Source: CAYFLR01 sp964343805
GTDB lineage: Bacteria > Bdellovibrionota_B > Oligoflexia > CAYFLR01
DNA length: 64,000 nucleotides
NCBI GenBank assembly: GCA_964343805.1
Contig: CAYFLR010000028.1
Coordinates: 1-64,000 of the forward strand
Direction of reading: 5' to 3'
Shown piece by piece: positions 1 to 8,013 of the stretch (the stretch's first letter is position 1; each line of letters starts with the position of its first letter). The notes below the pieces were generated by a model. The model worked only from the letters and a program-made list of their open reading frames with translations. It made no database searches and was not told the DNA's origin. The position numbers were made by a program, and so were the translations under genes.

Positions 1-1061
1 GCTTCTGTGAGATGGGTGTTTTCAATATTTCTCATCAAATTATTATTTTTCCAGTAAAAGACTTCCAGTAAGAGGGCCTTGAGAGGGCTAATGGCGTATT
101 GAATGTCGAGTGAGAAGTTGGGCATGGTGGCGAGGGCAAGAGCATAAAGTAGATCTCTTGGTAAAAAATGGTTTTTTTGAGCTATTTTAAATAAGTGCTC
201 AACCAATGATTCCTTCTGCTTTTTTTGTTTTACACGTTCCAACCACTTGGTAATAGCCCTGCTAGTGGTCGCAAGTAAGGTTTCCAACTTTTCATGGCGA
301 GATAATTTACTGTAGATAAACCTGGAAAAATTTCGGGTGGTGAACTGCATTTGTGGGTAGGTGCATTCGGCGGATAGAATGGTTTGGTTGAGTGTTATTA
401 AATTTTCACAAACGCCAGTTTTTATTTTCCAGTGATCGCAAAAAGAGGTCAATGTTTGAGTGAGGGGTATGGTTTTTTTGACGGTTTTACAATGATAGCG
501 GTAATGCTGAAAAGTGTTGGCGATGTTGGTAGCGTGAGCAGTTATCTGCTCGGTTCTCATAGATTTTCTTTGTTTGATCTCTTTGACTAAAGTTTTTTTA
601 TAGCTGCTATGCAAGGGAGTTAGGACCTTTAGGGGAATGCCAGAAGTCTCAGTAAAGTCACTATTTTTTTGAGTGAAGCTGGAATCGGGGGGTCTTTGAT
701 TTTTGCTTAATTGAATCAAATCTGGGGCAAGAGTTCTAAAATAAGCAATACTGGCAATAGCTAGGTCTCTCTTCACTGTAGCATAATTCTTAACTATGTC
801 ATGATAGATCACGATGGGGGCTCTCGGATCCTTTTGAATCTGTTGTCGGAGTTTGTATCCTAACACTGGGGATATAGGGTCGATTACAAACTCTCTGTTA
901 TGAAGATTGTGGAGTAAGGGACTCACTTTTTGATCTTGATAAGGTGATGCATGATCGTTGCTTTGAACCATGTCTTGAGAGATTATTTTATTGTCTTGTT
1001 TACGAATCATACAAGCCCCAATAAGGAGCAAGGGGAGGGCCAGAGAGATTACTATTTTCAT
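1..1061 (-). CDS. Partial lipoprotein of unknown function (3' end outside window)
   Basis: An uninterrupted reading frame of 353 codons runs leftward from an ATG at 1059-1061 and leaves the window without a stop. I translated it by hand across every line and met no stop. The N-terminus is a short basic, then hydrophobic stretch ending in I-G-A-C, a good lipobox, so Cys17 should be lipidated and the protein exported. The mature part is rich in Lys, Gln, Thr and His, has five further Cys residues between about 200 and 310, and is probably mostly helical. I do not recognise a family. A weak GTGAG ribosome site lies just upstream, and a perfect 12-base palindrome sits at 1080-1091. It is divergent from the transglycosylase gene. 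Confidence 0.75.
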   Translation of the reverse strand, partial: MKIVISLALPLLLIGACMIRKQDNKIISQDMVQSNDHASPYQDQKVSPLLHNLHNREFVIDPISPVLGYKLRQQIQKDPRAPIVIYHDIVKNYATVKRDLAIASIAYFRTLAPDLIQLSKNQRPPDSSFTQKNSDFTETSGIPLKVLTPLHSSYKKTLVKEIKQRKSMRTEQITAHATNIANTFQHYRYHCKTVKKTIPLTQTLTSFCDHWKIKTGVCENLITLNQTILSAECTYPQMQFTTRNFSRFIYSKLSRHEKLETLLATTSRAITKWLERVKQKKQKESLVEHLFKIAQKNHFLPRDLLYALALATMPNFSLDIQYAISPLKALLLEVFYWKNNNLMRNIENTHLTE

Positions 1062-1079
1062 AAGCTCACTTTTTATCAA

Positions 1080-1091
1080 GGGTTTAAACCC
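1080..1091. repeat. Perfect 12-base palindrome in the divergent intergenic region
   Basis: GGGTTTAAACCC is self-complementary over all 12 bases. It lies 19 bases upstream of the leftward lipoprotein start and about 100 bases from the rightward promoter. It could be an operator for the lipoprotein gene; no function is shown. Confidence 0.5.
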
Positions 1092-1190
1092 GAATTTGAA
1101 AAAAAACTGAAATAATTTTTTAACATCATACAAGATGGATTGGCAGGTTGCAATATGATGTGAGGAATCATTTAAACTTAAATTAATAGT

Positions 1191-1219
1191 TTGTCAAAAA
1201 ATCTAAAATATAATACAAT
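1191..1219 (+). promoter_or_regulatory. Sigma-70-type promoter, probably giving a leaderless mRNA
   Basis: TTGTCA (1191-1196), a 17-base spacer and TACAAT (1214-1219) form a near-consensus promoter. Only six bases separate the -10 box from the ATG at 1226, so the expected start point is the A of the AUG itself. No Shine-Dalgarno sequence precedes that ATG. A second TATAAT (1209-1214) overlaps but has no -35 at the right distance. Confidence 0.55.
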
Positions 1220-1225
1220 TAAGTT

Positions 1226-2527
1226 ATGCTGAAAATTACTCTTTTACTCTCCATGCTGATGGTGAATCCCTTGGCTTATGGAGCTATGCATACGTCTGTC
1301 TTTTCTACCTCACCTTTGCTGCGTTCCAAAGTTGCATTTTGGAAAAAGGTATTTACCAAAGTTTCTAATAAAGAAGGTTTACTGCATGATTCAAATGATT
1401 TGAATATTATTTATAAAAAGATAAACGTCTCTCGTCTTTCTAAAAAGGCTCTCAATCGAAAAATAAAATCAGAAAAACGGAAAATTTCCTACTCTCTTTT
1501 AAATATTTATCGAAAAAAGAAGAGGAAGTTAAACCGGGCTGAAGTAAATTTGGTTAGGCAAATTGGCGGAAAAGTTCACTGGAAGAAGTATAAGAGTTTG
1601 TCAGCGAATATTAGATTTCAGAGGGGTTTAAAGGAAAAGTTTGTAAGGGGGATAGAACTTTCGGGTCGTTATTTGCCTTTTATTAAAAGAGAGTTTAATA
1701 AAGCGGGTATTCCGCAGGAACTTGCCTATCTTCCTCATGTAGAGTCTTCCTTTAATTATAAGGCTTATTCAAAAGTTGGGGCGGCTGGTATTTGGCAGTT
1801 TATAAGAAGTACGGGGCGAATCTATATGAAGGTAAATAAGTATATAGATCAAAGAAAAGATCCTCTATCTTCTTCCAAGGCCGCTATCAAAGTTTTAAAG
1901 GAAAACTATAAATTACTTAAATCATGGCCTCTGGCAATAACCGCCTACAATCATGGTCCTGGGAGTTTAATTAGGGCTGTGAATCGATTGAACACCAGAA
2001 GTATAACTAAGATTATTCAAAAGCATCGCAGTCGACGATTTGGGTTTGCCTCTAAAAACTTCTATTCCAGTTTTTTGGCGGCCTATCAAATTGCTAAAAA
2101 TCCTTATCGGTATTTCAAAAAAATAAACATAGAGCCTGCTGTAAATCTCACTAATATAAAACTATCTAGGACTGAGAGGCTGAGATCTATTTATAAAAAG
2201 CATAAAATTTCAAAGGCTGTTTTTGCGAAATACAATCCTGCTTTTAGCTCTAGGGCCTATAAGAAAAATATTCGGGTGGCAAAAGGGTTTGTGGTGAGGT
2301 TGCCGGGCAAAAGCAAAGGAAAGAAAAATCCCTATCTACAAAGAATTCCTCTTCCCAAGTCCTATTACAAAGTAGTTGATACTCATAGGGTTAAGAAGGG
2401 GGAGTCACTGTATTCAATAGCTCAACATTACAATGTATCACTGAATAAAATAATAGCTCTTAATGATATTTCTAATCCGAAATATATTCGTGCAGGGGCA
2501 ACTCTAAGGTTACCCAGGCAAGGTTAG
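1226..2527 (+). CDS. MltD-like membrane-bound lytic transglycosylase with LysM domain
   Basis: This 433-residue enzyme should cut the glycan strands of peptidoglycan in the periplasm. Residues 1-19 look like a signal peptide ending L-A-Y-G. A basic linker follows, then an SLT (transglycosylase family 1) domain from about 140 to 265 with the catalytic Glu173 in H-V-E-S-S-F, the G-A-A-G-I-W-Q-F motif at 185-192, and A-Y-N-H-G-P-G near 240. One LysM peptidoglycan-binding domain occupies about 387-430. E. coli MltD carries two LysM repeats, so this is a shorter version. It has no lipobox. The start is taken at the first ATG, which a promoter places at the mRNA 5' end. Its stop overlaps the convergent kbl stop by four bases. 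Confidence 0.88.
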   Translation: MLKITLLLSMLMVNPLAYGAMHTSVFSTSPLLRSKVAFWKKVFTKVSNKEGLLHDSNDLNIIYKKINVSRLSKKALNRKIKSEKRKISYSLLNIYRKKKRKLNRAEVNLVRQIGGKVHWKKYKSLSANIRFQRGLKEKFVRGIELSGRYLPFIKREFNKAGIPQELAYLPHVESSFNYKAYSKVGAAGIWQFIRSTGRIYMKVNKYIDQRKDPLSSSKAAIKVLKENYKLLKSWPLAITAYNHGPGSLIRAVNRLNTRSITKIIQKHRSRRFGFASKNFYSSFLAAYQIAKNPYRYFKKINIEPAVNLTNIKLSRTERLRSIYKKHKISKAVFAKYNPAFSSRAYKKNIRVAKGFVVRLPGKSKGKKNPYLQRIPLPKSYYKVVDTHRVKKGESLYSIAQHYNVSLNKIIALNDISNPKYIRAGATLRLPRQG

Positions 2528-3765
2528 AGACCATATTTTGCGACAATCTCATCTTTATTCAGTCCAAGAATTTGGTGTTTTTCTCCCACTTTCTTTAAGA
2601 TTTCCAACGCATGTTCAAGGTTCTCTTGAGTCAAGCTCGCAGAGAGTTGGGTTCTAATACGGGCTTCTCCTTTAGGAACTACAGGGTAGAAAAAGCCCAC
2701 TGCATAGAGTCCTGCTTCGTATAAATCTCTGCTGATCTCTTGAGCCAGTTTGGCATTGTAGAGCATAATTGGAACTATGGGAGTGTTTCCTTCTTTGATA
2801 TCAAAGCCCAATTCGATAAGGTTTTTGCGCCAGAAGTTGGTGAGATTTTCTAGGTGATCTCGTCTTTCGGTATTGTCTCCGATTATGTCTAATACTCTTA
2901 TAGATGCTTGCACAACAGCGGGCATTAAGGCATTACTAAAAAGGTAAGGACGGGCTCTCTGTTTCAGTAAATCGATGATTTCTTTACGACTGCTGATGCA
3001 ACCTCCGGTCGCTCCTCCTAATGCCTTTCCTAAAGTAGTCGTAATAATGTCTACTTTGTCCATTACATTATAGTGTTCGTGAGTTCCTCTTCCAGTTTTT
3101 CCGATGAATCCGGTGGCATGGGAGTCATCCACAGCTACCAGAGCATCATATTTTGCGGCGATATCACAGATCTTATCGAGGTGAGCCATGTCGCCATCCA
3201 TGGAAAAGACCCCGTCGGTAATGATGAGTTTATGGCGGCAATTGGAGGCTTTTAGTTTGGCGTCCAGCTCATCTAAATTGGAGTGATTAAAAATATTTCT
3301 TTCGGCTTTACACAGTCTGATTCCATCAATTAAGGAGGCGTGAACTAGCTTATCAGAGAAAATGCCATCCTCTTTGGTGAGCAGAACTTCAAACAGAGCG
3401 GCATTTGCATCAAAGCAAGAGGCGAATAAGATGGTGTCTTCCATTCCCAGGAACTGACTCATCTTATTTTCTAATTCTCTATGTATATCTTGGGTTCCGC
3501 AAATGAATCTCACCGATGACATGCCATAACCTCTGTCATTAAGACCTTGGTGAGCCGCTTCTAAAACGTCAGGATGGCTAGATAAACCCAGATAGTTGTT
3601 GGAACAAAGGTTGATCATTTCCTTTTCTGGAGACTCTTCAGGGAATTTTACTCTGATAGAACCAGATTGGGGAGAGCAGATCAGTCTTTCATCTTTATAA
3701 AGACCATCTTCTTTGATTTGCTTTAAAACATCGCTGTAAAATGATTGTACCTGCTTATATGCCAT
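2524..3765 (-). CDS. kbl: Glycine C-acetyltransferase (2-amino-3-ketobutyrate CoA ligase)
   Basis: This 413-residue PLP enzyme splits 2-amino-3-ketobutyrate with CoA into glycine and acetyl-CoA, the second step of threonine breakdown in the cytosol. It is a class II alpha-oxoamine synthase: N-N-Y-L-G-L near 56-61, the aspartate motif V-D-D-S-H-A-T-G at 212-219, and the Schiff-base Lys247 in T-T-L-G-K-A-L-G-G. Length is close to E. coli Kbl (398). A strong AGGAGAG ribosome site fixes the ATG. It follows tdh by 24 bases on the same strand, so the two form a threonine-to-glycine operon with tdh first. Confidence 0.93.
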   Translation of the reverse strand: MAYKQVQSFYSDVLKQIKEDGLYKDERLICSPQSGSIRVKFPEESPEKEMINLCSNNYLGLSSHPDVLEAAHQGLNDRGYGMSSVRFICGTQDIHRELENKMSQFLGMEDTILFASCFDANAALFEVLLTKEDGIFSDKLVHASLIDGIRLCKAERNIFNHSNLDELDAKLKASNCRHKLIITDGVFSMDGDMAHLDKICDIAAKYDALVAVDDSHATGFIGKTGRGTHEHYNVMDKVDIITTTLGKALGGATGGCISSRKEIIDLLKQRARPYLFSNALMPAVVQASIRVLDIIGDNTERRDHLENLTNFWRKNLIELGFDIKEGNTPIVPIMLYNAKLAQEISRDLYEAGLYAVGFFYPVVPKGEARIRTQLSASLTQENLEHALEILKKVGEKHQILGLNKDEIVAKYGL

Positions 3766-3789
3766 CGATCTCTCCTTTTAAATAAATAG

Positions 3790-4815
3790 TTACTCCCAAT
3801 TTAAGATAACCTTTCCACAGGTTCCCTCATTCATGAGATCAAAGCCCTTTTGGAAATCTTCAATGGGGAGGGTATGGGTAAAAATAGGGGATATATCCAG
3901 ACCACTTTGAATCATGGCGCACATTTTGTACCAAGTTTCGAATATCTCTCTACCGAAAATCCCTTTGATGAATAGCCCCTTAAAAATGACTTGATCCCAA
4001 GAAATTTTGGTTCCTTCGGGTAAAATACCTAAAAGTGCTATCTTTCCACCATGTTTGACATAGTTTAGTATGTCCTTAATAGCGTTTGGGCTTCCCGACA
4101 TTTCCAGTGCCACATCAAAACCTTCTGTCATTTTGAGTGCTTTCATTGAATCGGCCAGGGAGCTTTCCATTACATTTAATGTATGTTTAATTCCCATTTT
4201 ATCTGCCAGTTGAAGGCGATATTCATTAATATCGGTAATAACAACATTTCTGGCCCCCACATGCTGGGCAATGGCTCCTGCCATGATTCCAATAGGTCCT
4301 GCTCCAGTAATTAATACATCTTCTCCCACTAAATCATAGGATAGGGCAGTGTGAACGGCATTTCCAAGTGGGTCAAGTATGGCTGCCTCATTATCTGATA
4401 TGCCTTCTGGGATTAAAAAGACATTTTGACTGGGTATTGAAAGGTACTCACCAAAGCAACCGGGAACATTGACCCCAATTCCTTGAGTGTTAATACAGAG
4501 ATGGCGCTTTCCTCCTTTACAGTTTCTGCAGTGACCACAAACTAAGTGTCCCTCTCCAGAAACTTTGGATCCAATTTCTAAGCCTTTGACTTTTTTGCCT
4601 ATTTCAACTATTTCACCCACAAATTCGTGGCCCACCTGCATAGGGACTGGAATTGTCTTCTGAGACCATTCATCCCAGTTATAAATGTGTAGGTCGGTCC
4701 CACAGATAGCAGTCTTTTTGATTTTTACTAGGACATCTTGATCCCCAATCTCTGGTTTGGGGATATCTTCCATCCAGAGACCTTTTTTAGGATGTCTTTT
4801 TACGAGTGCTTTCAT
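3790..4815 (-). CDS. tdh: L-threonine 3-dehydrogenase
   Basis: Zinc- and NAD-dependent medium-chain dehydrogenase that oxidises threonine to 2-amino-3-ketobutyrate. The frame extends 16 codons further upstream, but the ATG at 4813-4815 is preferred: it has GGAGAG in front and gives a 341-residue protein, the length of E. coli Tdh. Key residues then fall at Cys38, His63 and Glu64 (catalytic zinc) and Cys93, 96, 99 and 107 (structural zinc). The Rossmann motif G-A-G-P-I-G follows near 175. It is the first gene of the tdh-kbl pair. Confidence 0.94.
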   Translation of the reverse strand: MKALVKRHPKKGLWMEDIPKPEIGDQDVLVKIKKTAICGTDLHIYNWDEWSQKTIPVPMQVGHEFVGEIVEIGKKVKGLEIGSKVSGEGHLVCGHCRNCKGGKRHLCINTQGIGVNVPGCFGEYLSIPSQNVFLIPEGISDNEAAILDPLGNAVHTALSYDLVGEDVLITGAGPIGIMAGAIAQHVGARNVVITDINEYRLQLADKMGIKHTLNVMESSLADSMKALKMTEGFDVALEMSGSPNAIKDILNYVKHGGKIALLGILPEGTKISWDQVIFKGLFIKGIFGREIFETWYKMCAMIQSGLDISPIFTHTLPIEDFQKGFDLMNEGTCGKVILNWE

Positions 4816-4840
4816 AGATTCTCTCCTTCCATGGTCTCCT

Positions 4841-4868
4841 AATGTACCGAAATTACGCATCAATTCAA
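4841..4868 (-). promoter_or_regulatory. Candidate promoter of tdh-kbl
   Basis: On the minus strand TTGAAT (4868-4863), a 16-base spacer and TACATT (4846-4841) lie upstream of the tdh ATG, leaving a leader of about 20 bases with a good ribosome site. Confidence 0.4.
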
Positions 4869-4950
4869 CAATATAAAAATAATCCTAATGTTTTTTGGGG
4901 GCTGGGACGATAAAAGGCCGTGATTGAATTTTAAGTTCAGGAGACGATTT

Positions 4951-6672
4951 ATGAGGAAAAAGGGCGAAATTACTTTGATCATTTTTATGTTTGTTATTGG
5001 CCTATTTTGCTCTGCCTGTGAAGATAATAAGCAGGTCAGAAAACCCCGGGCCTCGCCAGAAAAAGATGAACCTGCAGCGCCACCATCATCTGGAAATGGG
5101 ATTGGATCCACTGGAACACCAGGACCCGTTGGATCGGGTGATTTTACCGCTCCTGGATCTGATGCAGGAAATCAAGATACAGGTGCTGCCGCAGCCGATG
5201 ATCCTGTAGTTCAGCAGGGAGAACTCATCACTGCAACTTTAACTGAGATAAATGGCAAGCAAGAGCATCTTGATAAGGTGATAAAGAGCTACGGTAGCCC
5301 TAGTAACCTTTCTTATATTAAAGAAGTTCTTGATATGGTTGCCATGCAGGAACGAGGTATGATTTTACTTCAAGATCGGATTGGCAGTCAAAAAGATGCT
5401 TTTAAATCAGAAGGGGATTATCTCAATGTAACTCAGAGTATGGGGGCAATGATTAATGAATCCAGCCGAATGGTGAAGCATGTGTTGAGTTATGGTTTCC
5501 CAGAAAATATCGAAGCCCAGAGTGCGGACATCAATACCGTGAAAAAGGCGGTGAAAGATAAATTTGAAACCGCTATTCAGAAAATGCTTACAGAAGGAAT
5601 ATCCAATGAGGATTTACAAAAATTAGCTCTTAACTTTGCCTTGCCTTTTTCTTTTGGACAATTGCAGCGAATCTGTAGTGCTTCCGCCTTAGTTCAAGCT
5701 GATCTTGGAAAAGATGCCTATCATGCGCCTGAGATGTACAAAGCTGTTATTTTAAAAGGGGCTTTAGCCGATCAAATAACCACCTTAAACTATTTAAAAG
5801 AAAATACTACTAAAGACAACTTGACCGAAATGAAAGGAAGATTTGAGCAGGTAAACAAAGAGTTTGGTGAGCTGAAAACTCAAATTGAGGGATTAAAACT
5901 AGGAAAAGAGGTTCCTGCCGCTCCTGCTAATGATTCAAAAAGTGATGAAACTCCTCAAGTTGAATCCGGTTTTTCTAAGCTGTCTGCTGGAGTGAATGAG
6001 TCGAGTGATCAGGGGGCAAAAGATGTCATTCATATGACGAATATAACCCTGGAGAGTCCTGAGCCAACAGGTCATTCTCCTATGACAGCAGGAACTCCTG
6101 ACTCTGATTCACCCGTAAGGACACCAGATAGTGTATTAAGTAACCCGAGTATGGGTCCCCATACCAATCGTCTTATTTTTGGAGTTCAATATAATTTCTA
6201 TCAATTGAAGGAAGTGGATGGCAAGAAGCAGTACACTTTGATTCCCAAAAGTAAACATCCGAACCATGAGAAGTTGTTTGAATGGTCCCAGCAGAGATTG
6301 CGTGATGCGGGTGAGATTCAAATTCGATCCTTAACCGTGAAGACCTATGATGAGAAAAAATACTTCCTAAGGGCAGAAATTCAAGTAGGAGTCGAGACCG
6401 TGACTCATAAATTGTTCATGAGTTTGAAGCAGGATACTAACAGCTACAATGGAGTACGTTACCATGGGCATTTATCGGTAGAGTTGGAAGATATGAATCT
6501 CTCCGGTATGAAAGAGGGAAAAATCATTGATGTAGAAGTTTTTCCCGCTTCTAAGAGAGTGGAGATAAGACTCTCCTGGTCTGAAATTCCTGCTATTTTT
6601 GGTGATGAGCAAACTAATGAATTCCCTTATCGAGCGGAATTTACCAAAGTTTATAAAGGGCAATATCAATAA
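4951..6672 (+). CDS. Lipoprotein of unknown function, 573 residues
   Basis: The ATG at 4951 is chosen because AGGAG lies seven bases before it; an earlier in-frame TTG at 4924 has none. Residues 1-22 are a lipoprotein signal ending L-F-C-S-A-C, so Cys23 is lipidated. A Pro/Gly/Ala/Asp-rich linker (about 30-90) leads to a mostly helical middle (95-330). After a second low-complexity Ser/Pro/Thr linker (about 335-410) comes a beta-rich C-terminal domain of about 160 residues. I recognise no family. It sits directly before a second lipoprotein gene, 20 bases away, and the two are probably co-transcribed. A surface or periplasmic role is inferred from lipidation only. Confidence 0.8.
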   Translation: MRKKGEITLIIFMFVIGLFCSACEDNKQVRKPRASPEKDEPAAPPSSGNGIGSTGTPGPVGSGDFTAPGSDAGNQDTGAAAADDPVVQQGELITATLTEINGKQEHLDKVIKSYGSPSNLSYIKEVLDMVAMQERGMILLQDRIGSQKDAFKSEGDYLNVTQSMGAMINESSRMVKHVLSYGFPENIEAQSADINTVKKAVKDKFETAIQKMLTEGISNEDLQKLALNFALPFSFGQLQRICSASALVQADLGKDAYHAPEMYKAVILKGALADQITTLNYLKENTTKDNLTEMKGRFEQVNKEFGELKTQIEGLKLGKEVPAAPANDSKSDETPQVESGFSKLSAGVNESSDQGAKDVIHMTNITLESPEPTGHSPMTAGTPDSDSPVRTPDSVLSNPSMGPHTNRLIFGVQYNFYQLKEVDGKKQYTLIPKSKHPNHEKLFEWSQQRLRDAGEIQIRSLTVKTYDEKKYFLRAEIQVGVETVTHKLFMSLKQDTNSYNGVRYHGHLSVELEDMNLSGMKEGKIIDVEVFPASKRVEIRLSWSEIPAIFGDEQTNEFPYRAEFTKVYKGQYQ

Positions 6673-6692
6673 GATAAACAATGGGGAATAGT

Positions 6693-7925
6693 ATGAAAGC
6701 CATTATTTGGACAATCAGTTTAGTGTTTTTACTCGTGGCTTGTAAGCAGCCAATTAATAATTCGAAGGGTAAAGCCATTGGAAATTTTAGTAAACAAAAA
6801 CCAAAGGAGATTGCGCCCTGTGTGAACGTAATTCTTAAAAATGCCGATCAAGCAGCGGAGCTCCCTTCTGTGATGTGCGTTAAGGATGTGGACGGTCGTA
6901 AGAAAGTGACTTTTGAAAGTTTAGTACAGACCGATACTGGAGCCAGGAAGCTTTTGCTGAAAATGCATGCTGATTTTTATGAGTCTCCTGATAGTATTAG
7001 TGTGAGCGGTTTTGATGGTTTAGAATTTGTTGCCCTGAAGCATGGAAATGATCCCTATTTTCCCAAACAAGGAAGTAAAATTCCCATCAATGGAGTTCTT
7101 TATGAAGTGAAATCCTCCAGTTTGAAAGTGGGTTCTTCTCCTGATGCAGGTCATCCAAATCAGCCAGCCAAAGAAGCAGCTCGAGGTGGAATTGCAGCTA
7201 AANNNNNNNNNNAAGTGGATGCCCCATTTCCCATTACCACTGAGCAAGACGATAAAGCCTATGTTATGACCACTTCCCAGAATTTTACCTCGCTCAAAGA
7301 TGGCCATCTTTATATCAAATTTGATATTGAGACCAGTGATGGAGCCTCTCCTATTAATGTGGGAAAAGAGATATTCCAAAATCTCTATGTGCAGGTTGGC
7401 GATTCAGATAAAGAGGTCAAAGTAGAGCCCGTATTACTAGAGGGAGTCTCCTATTTAAAAGTAGTAGCGGAGGCGGGAGATATTTCCGCAGATCCTAAAC
7501 AGGTTATTTTGGTTTCTAAAAAACCAGAGAAGGTGAAAGTGGATCGAATCGCTAATAAGATTTTATGGAGCCTCGTGCCTGGCGGACAACCGCTTTCTGA
7601 TTTAATTCATAAAGTTGATGAGGGAAATCGATACTGGATTAATATTGACCCTATGCTATCTCGGGTGAACAATAAAGACAATCAATTTGGAGTTTATGTT
7701 AAAGTTCGGGGGCTCGATGGAAAGTTTCATGAAGCCGAGCGGGTTGAATTAGATAAGAGTGGAGATAAAGATTTCATCACCAAAGACGAATTGAAACCTA
7801 TTATAGAAAAATACCCTTCCAATCAACGGCTAGGAATGTATCTCTACCTCCGTGTGAGCCTAAAAATGGTGGACACAGGCGTATCTATATTTCGTTCCGA
7901 ACTGGTCGATCTAGACAAAATGTAA
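6693..7925 (+). CDS. Lipoprotein of unknown function, about 410 residues, with internal N gap
   Basis: The start is taken at the ATG at 6693, which has GGGGA at a proper distance; an ATG four codons earlier is the alternative. The signal peptide ends L-V-A-C, with lipidated Cys17. The mature protein is predicted beta-rich, with many V-x-V and G-D-K patterns, and has no family signature I know. Ten Ns at 7203-7212 fall in a Gly/Ala/Lys linker near residue 170, and the frame happens to stay open across them. It pairs with the upstream lipoprotein gene, and a hairpin with a T run follows at 7932-7960. Confidence 0.75.
   Translation: MKAIIWTISLVFLLVACKQPINNSKGKAIGNFSKQKPKEIAPCVNVILKNADQAAELPSVMCVKDVDGRKKVTFESLVQTDTGARKLLLKMHADFYESPDSISVSGFDGLEFVALKHGNDPYFPKQGSKIPINGVLYEVKSSSLKVGSSPDAGHPNQPAKEAARGGIAAKXXXXVDAPFPITTEQDDKAYVMTTSQNFTSLKDGHLYIKFDIETSDGASPINVGKEIFQNLYVQVGDSDKEVKVEPVLLEGVSYLKVVAEAGDISADPKQVILVSKKPEKVKVDRIANKILWSLVPGGQPLSDLIHKVDEGNRYWINIDPMLSRVNNKDNQFGVYVKVRGLDGKFHEAERVELDKSGDKDFITKDELKPIIEKYPSNQRLGMYLYLRVSLKMVDTGVSIFRSELVDLDKM
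7203..7212. other. Assembly gap (10 N)
   Basis: Ten unknown bases inside the second lipoprotein gene. The frame is kept, so the real gap is probably 1 modulo 3 in length; 10 itself may be only a placeholder. Confidence 0.95.
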
Positions 7926-7931
7926 TGAGTG

Positions 7932-7960
7932 GCCAGGGTTATCCTGGCAACTCCTTTTTT
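7932..7960 (+). terminator. Candidate intrinsic terminator after the lipoprotein pair
   Basis: GCCAGG (7932-7937), a five-base loop and CCTGGC (7943-7948) form a perfect six-pair stem, followed after six bases by six T (7955-7960). Confidence 0.5.
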
Positions 7961-7978
7961 CCCAAAAAAGTTTTATAG

Positions 7979-8007
7979 TTGAAGGTTTTTAGGCAAGCAT
8001 CTATAAT
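7979..8007 (+). promoter_or_regulatory. Sigma-70-type promoter of the subtilase, probably leaderless
   Basis: TTGAAG (7979-7984), a 17-base spacer and a perfect TATAAT (8002-8007). The ATG begins six bases after the -10 box, so the mRNA should start at the AUG. There is no Shine-Dalgarno sequence. The spacing is the same as at the transglycosylase promoter (1191-1219). Confidence 0.6.
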
Positions 8008-8013
8008 TGTACG

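Noticed and set aside
4860..5111. 83-codon minus-strand frame upstream of tdh
   Set aside because: Overlaps the 5' end of the lipoprotein gene and the tdh promoter; no ribosome site.
7020..7379. 119-codon minus-strand frame across the first N gap
   Set aside because: Antisense to the lipoprotein and open partly because Ns cannot contain stops.
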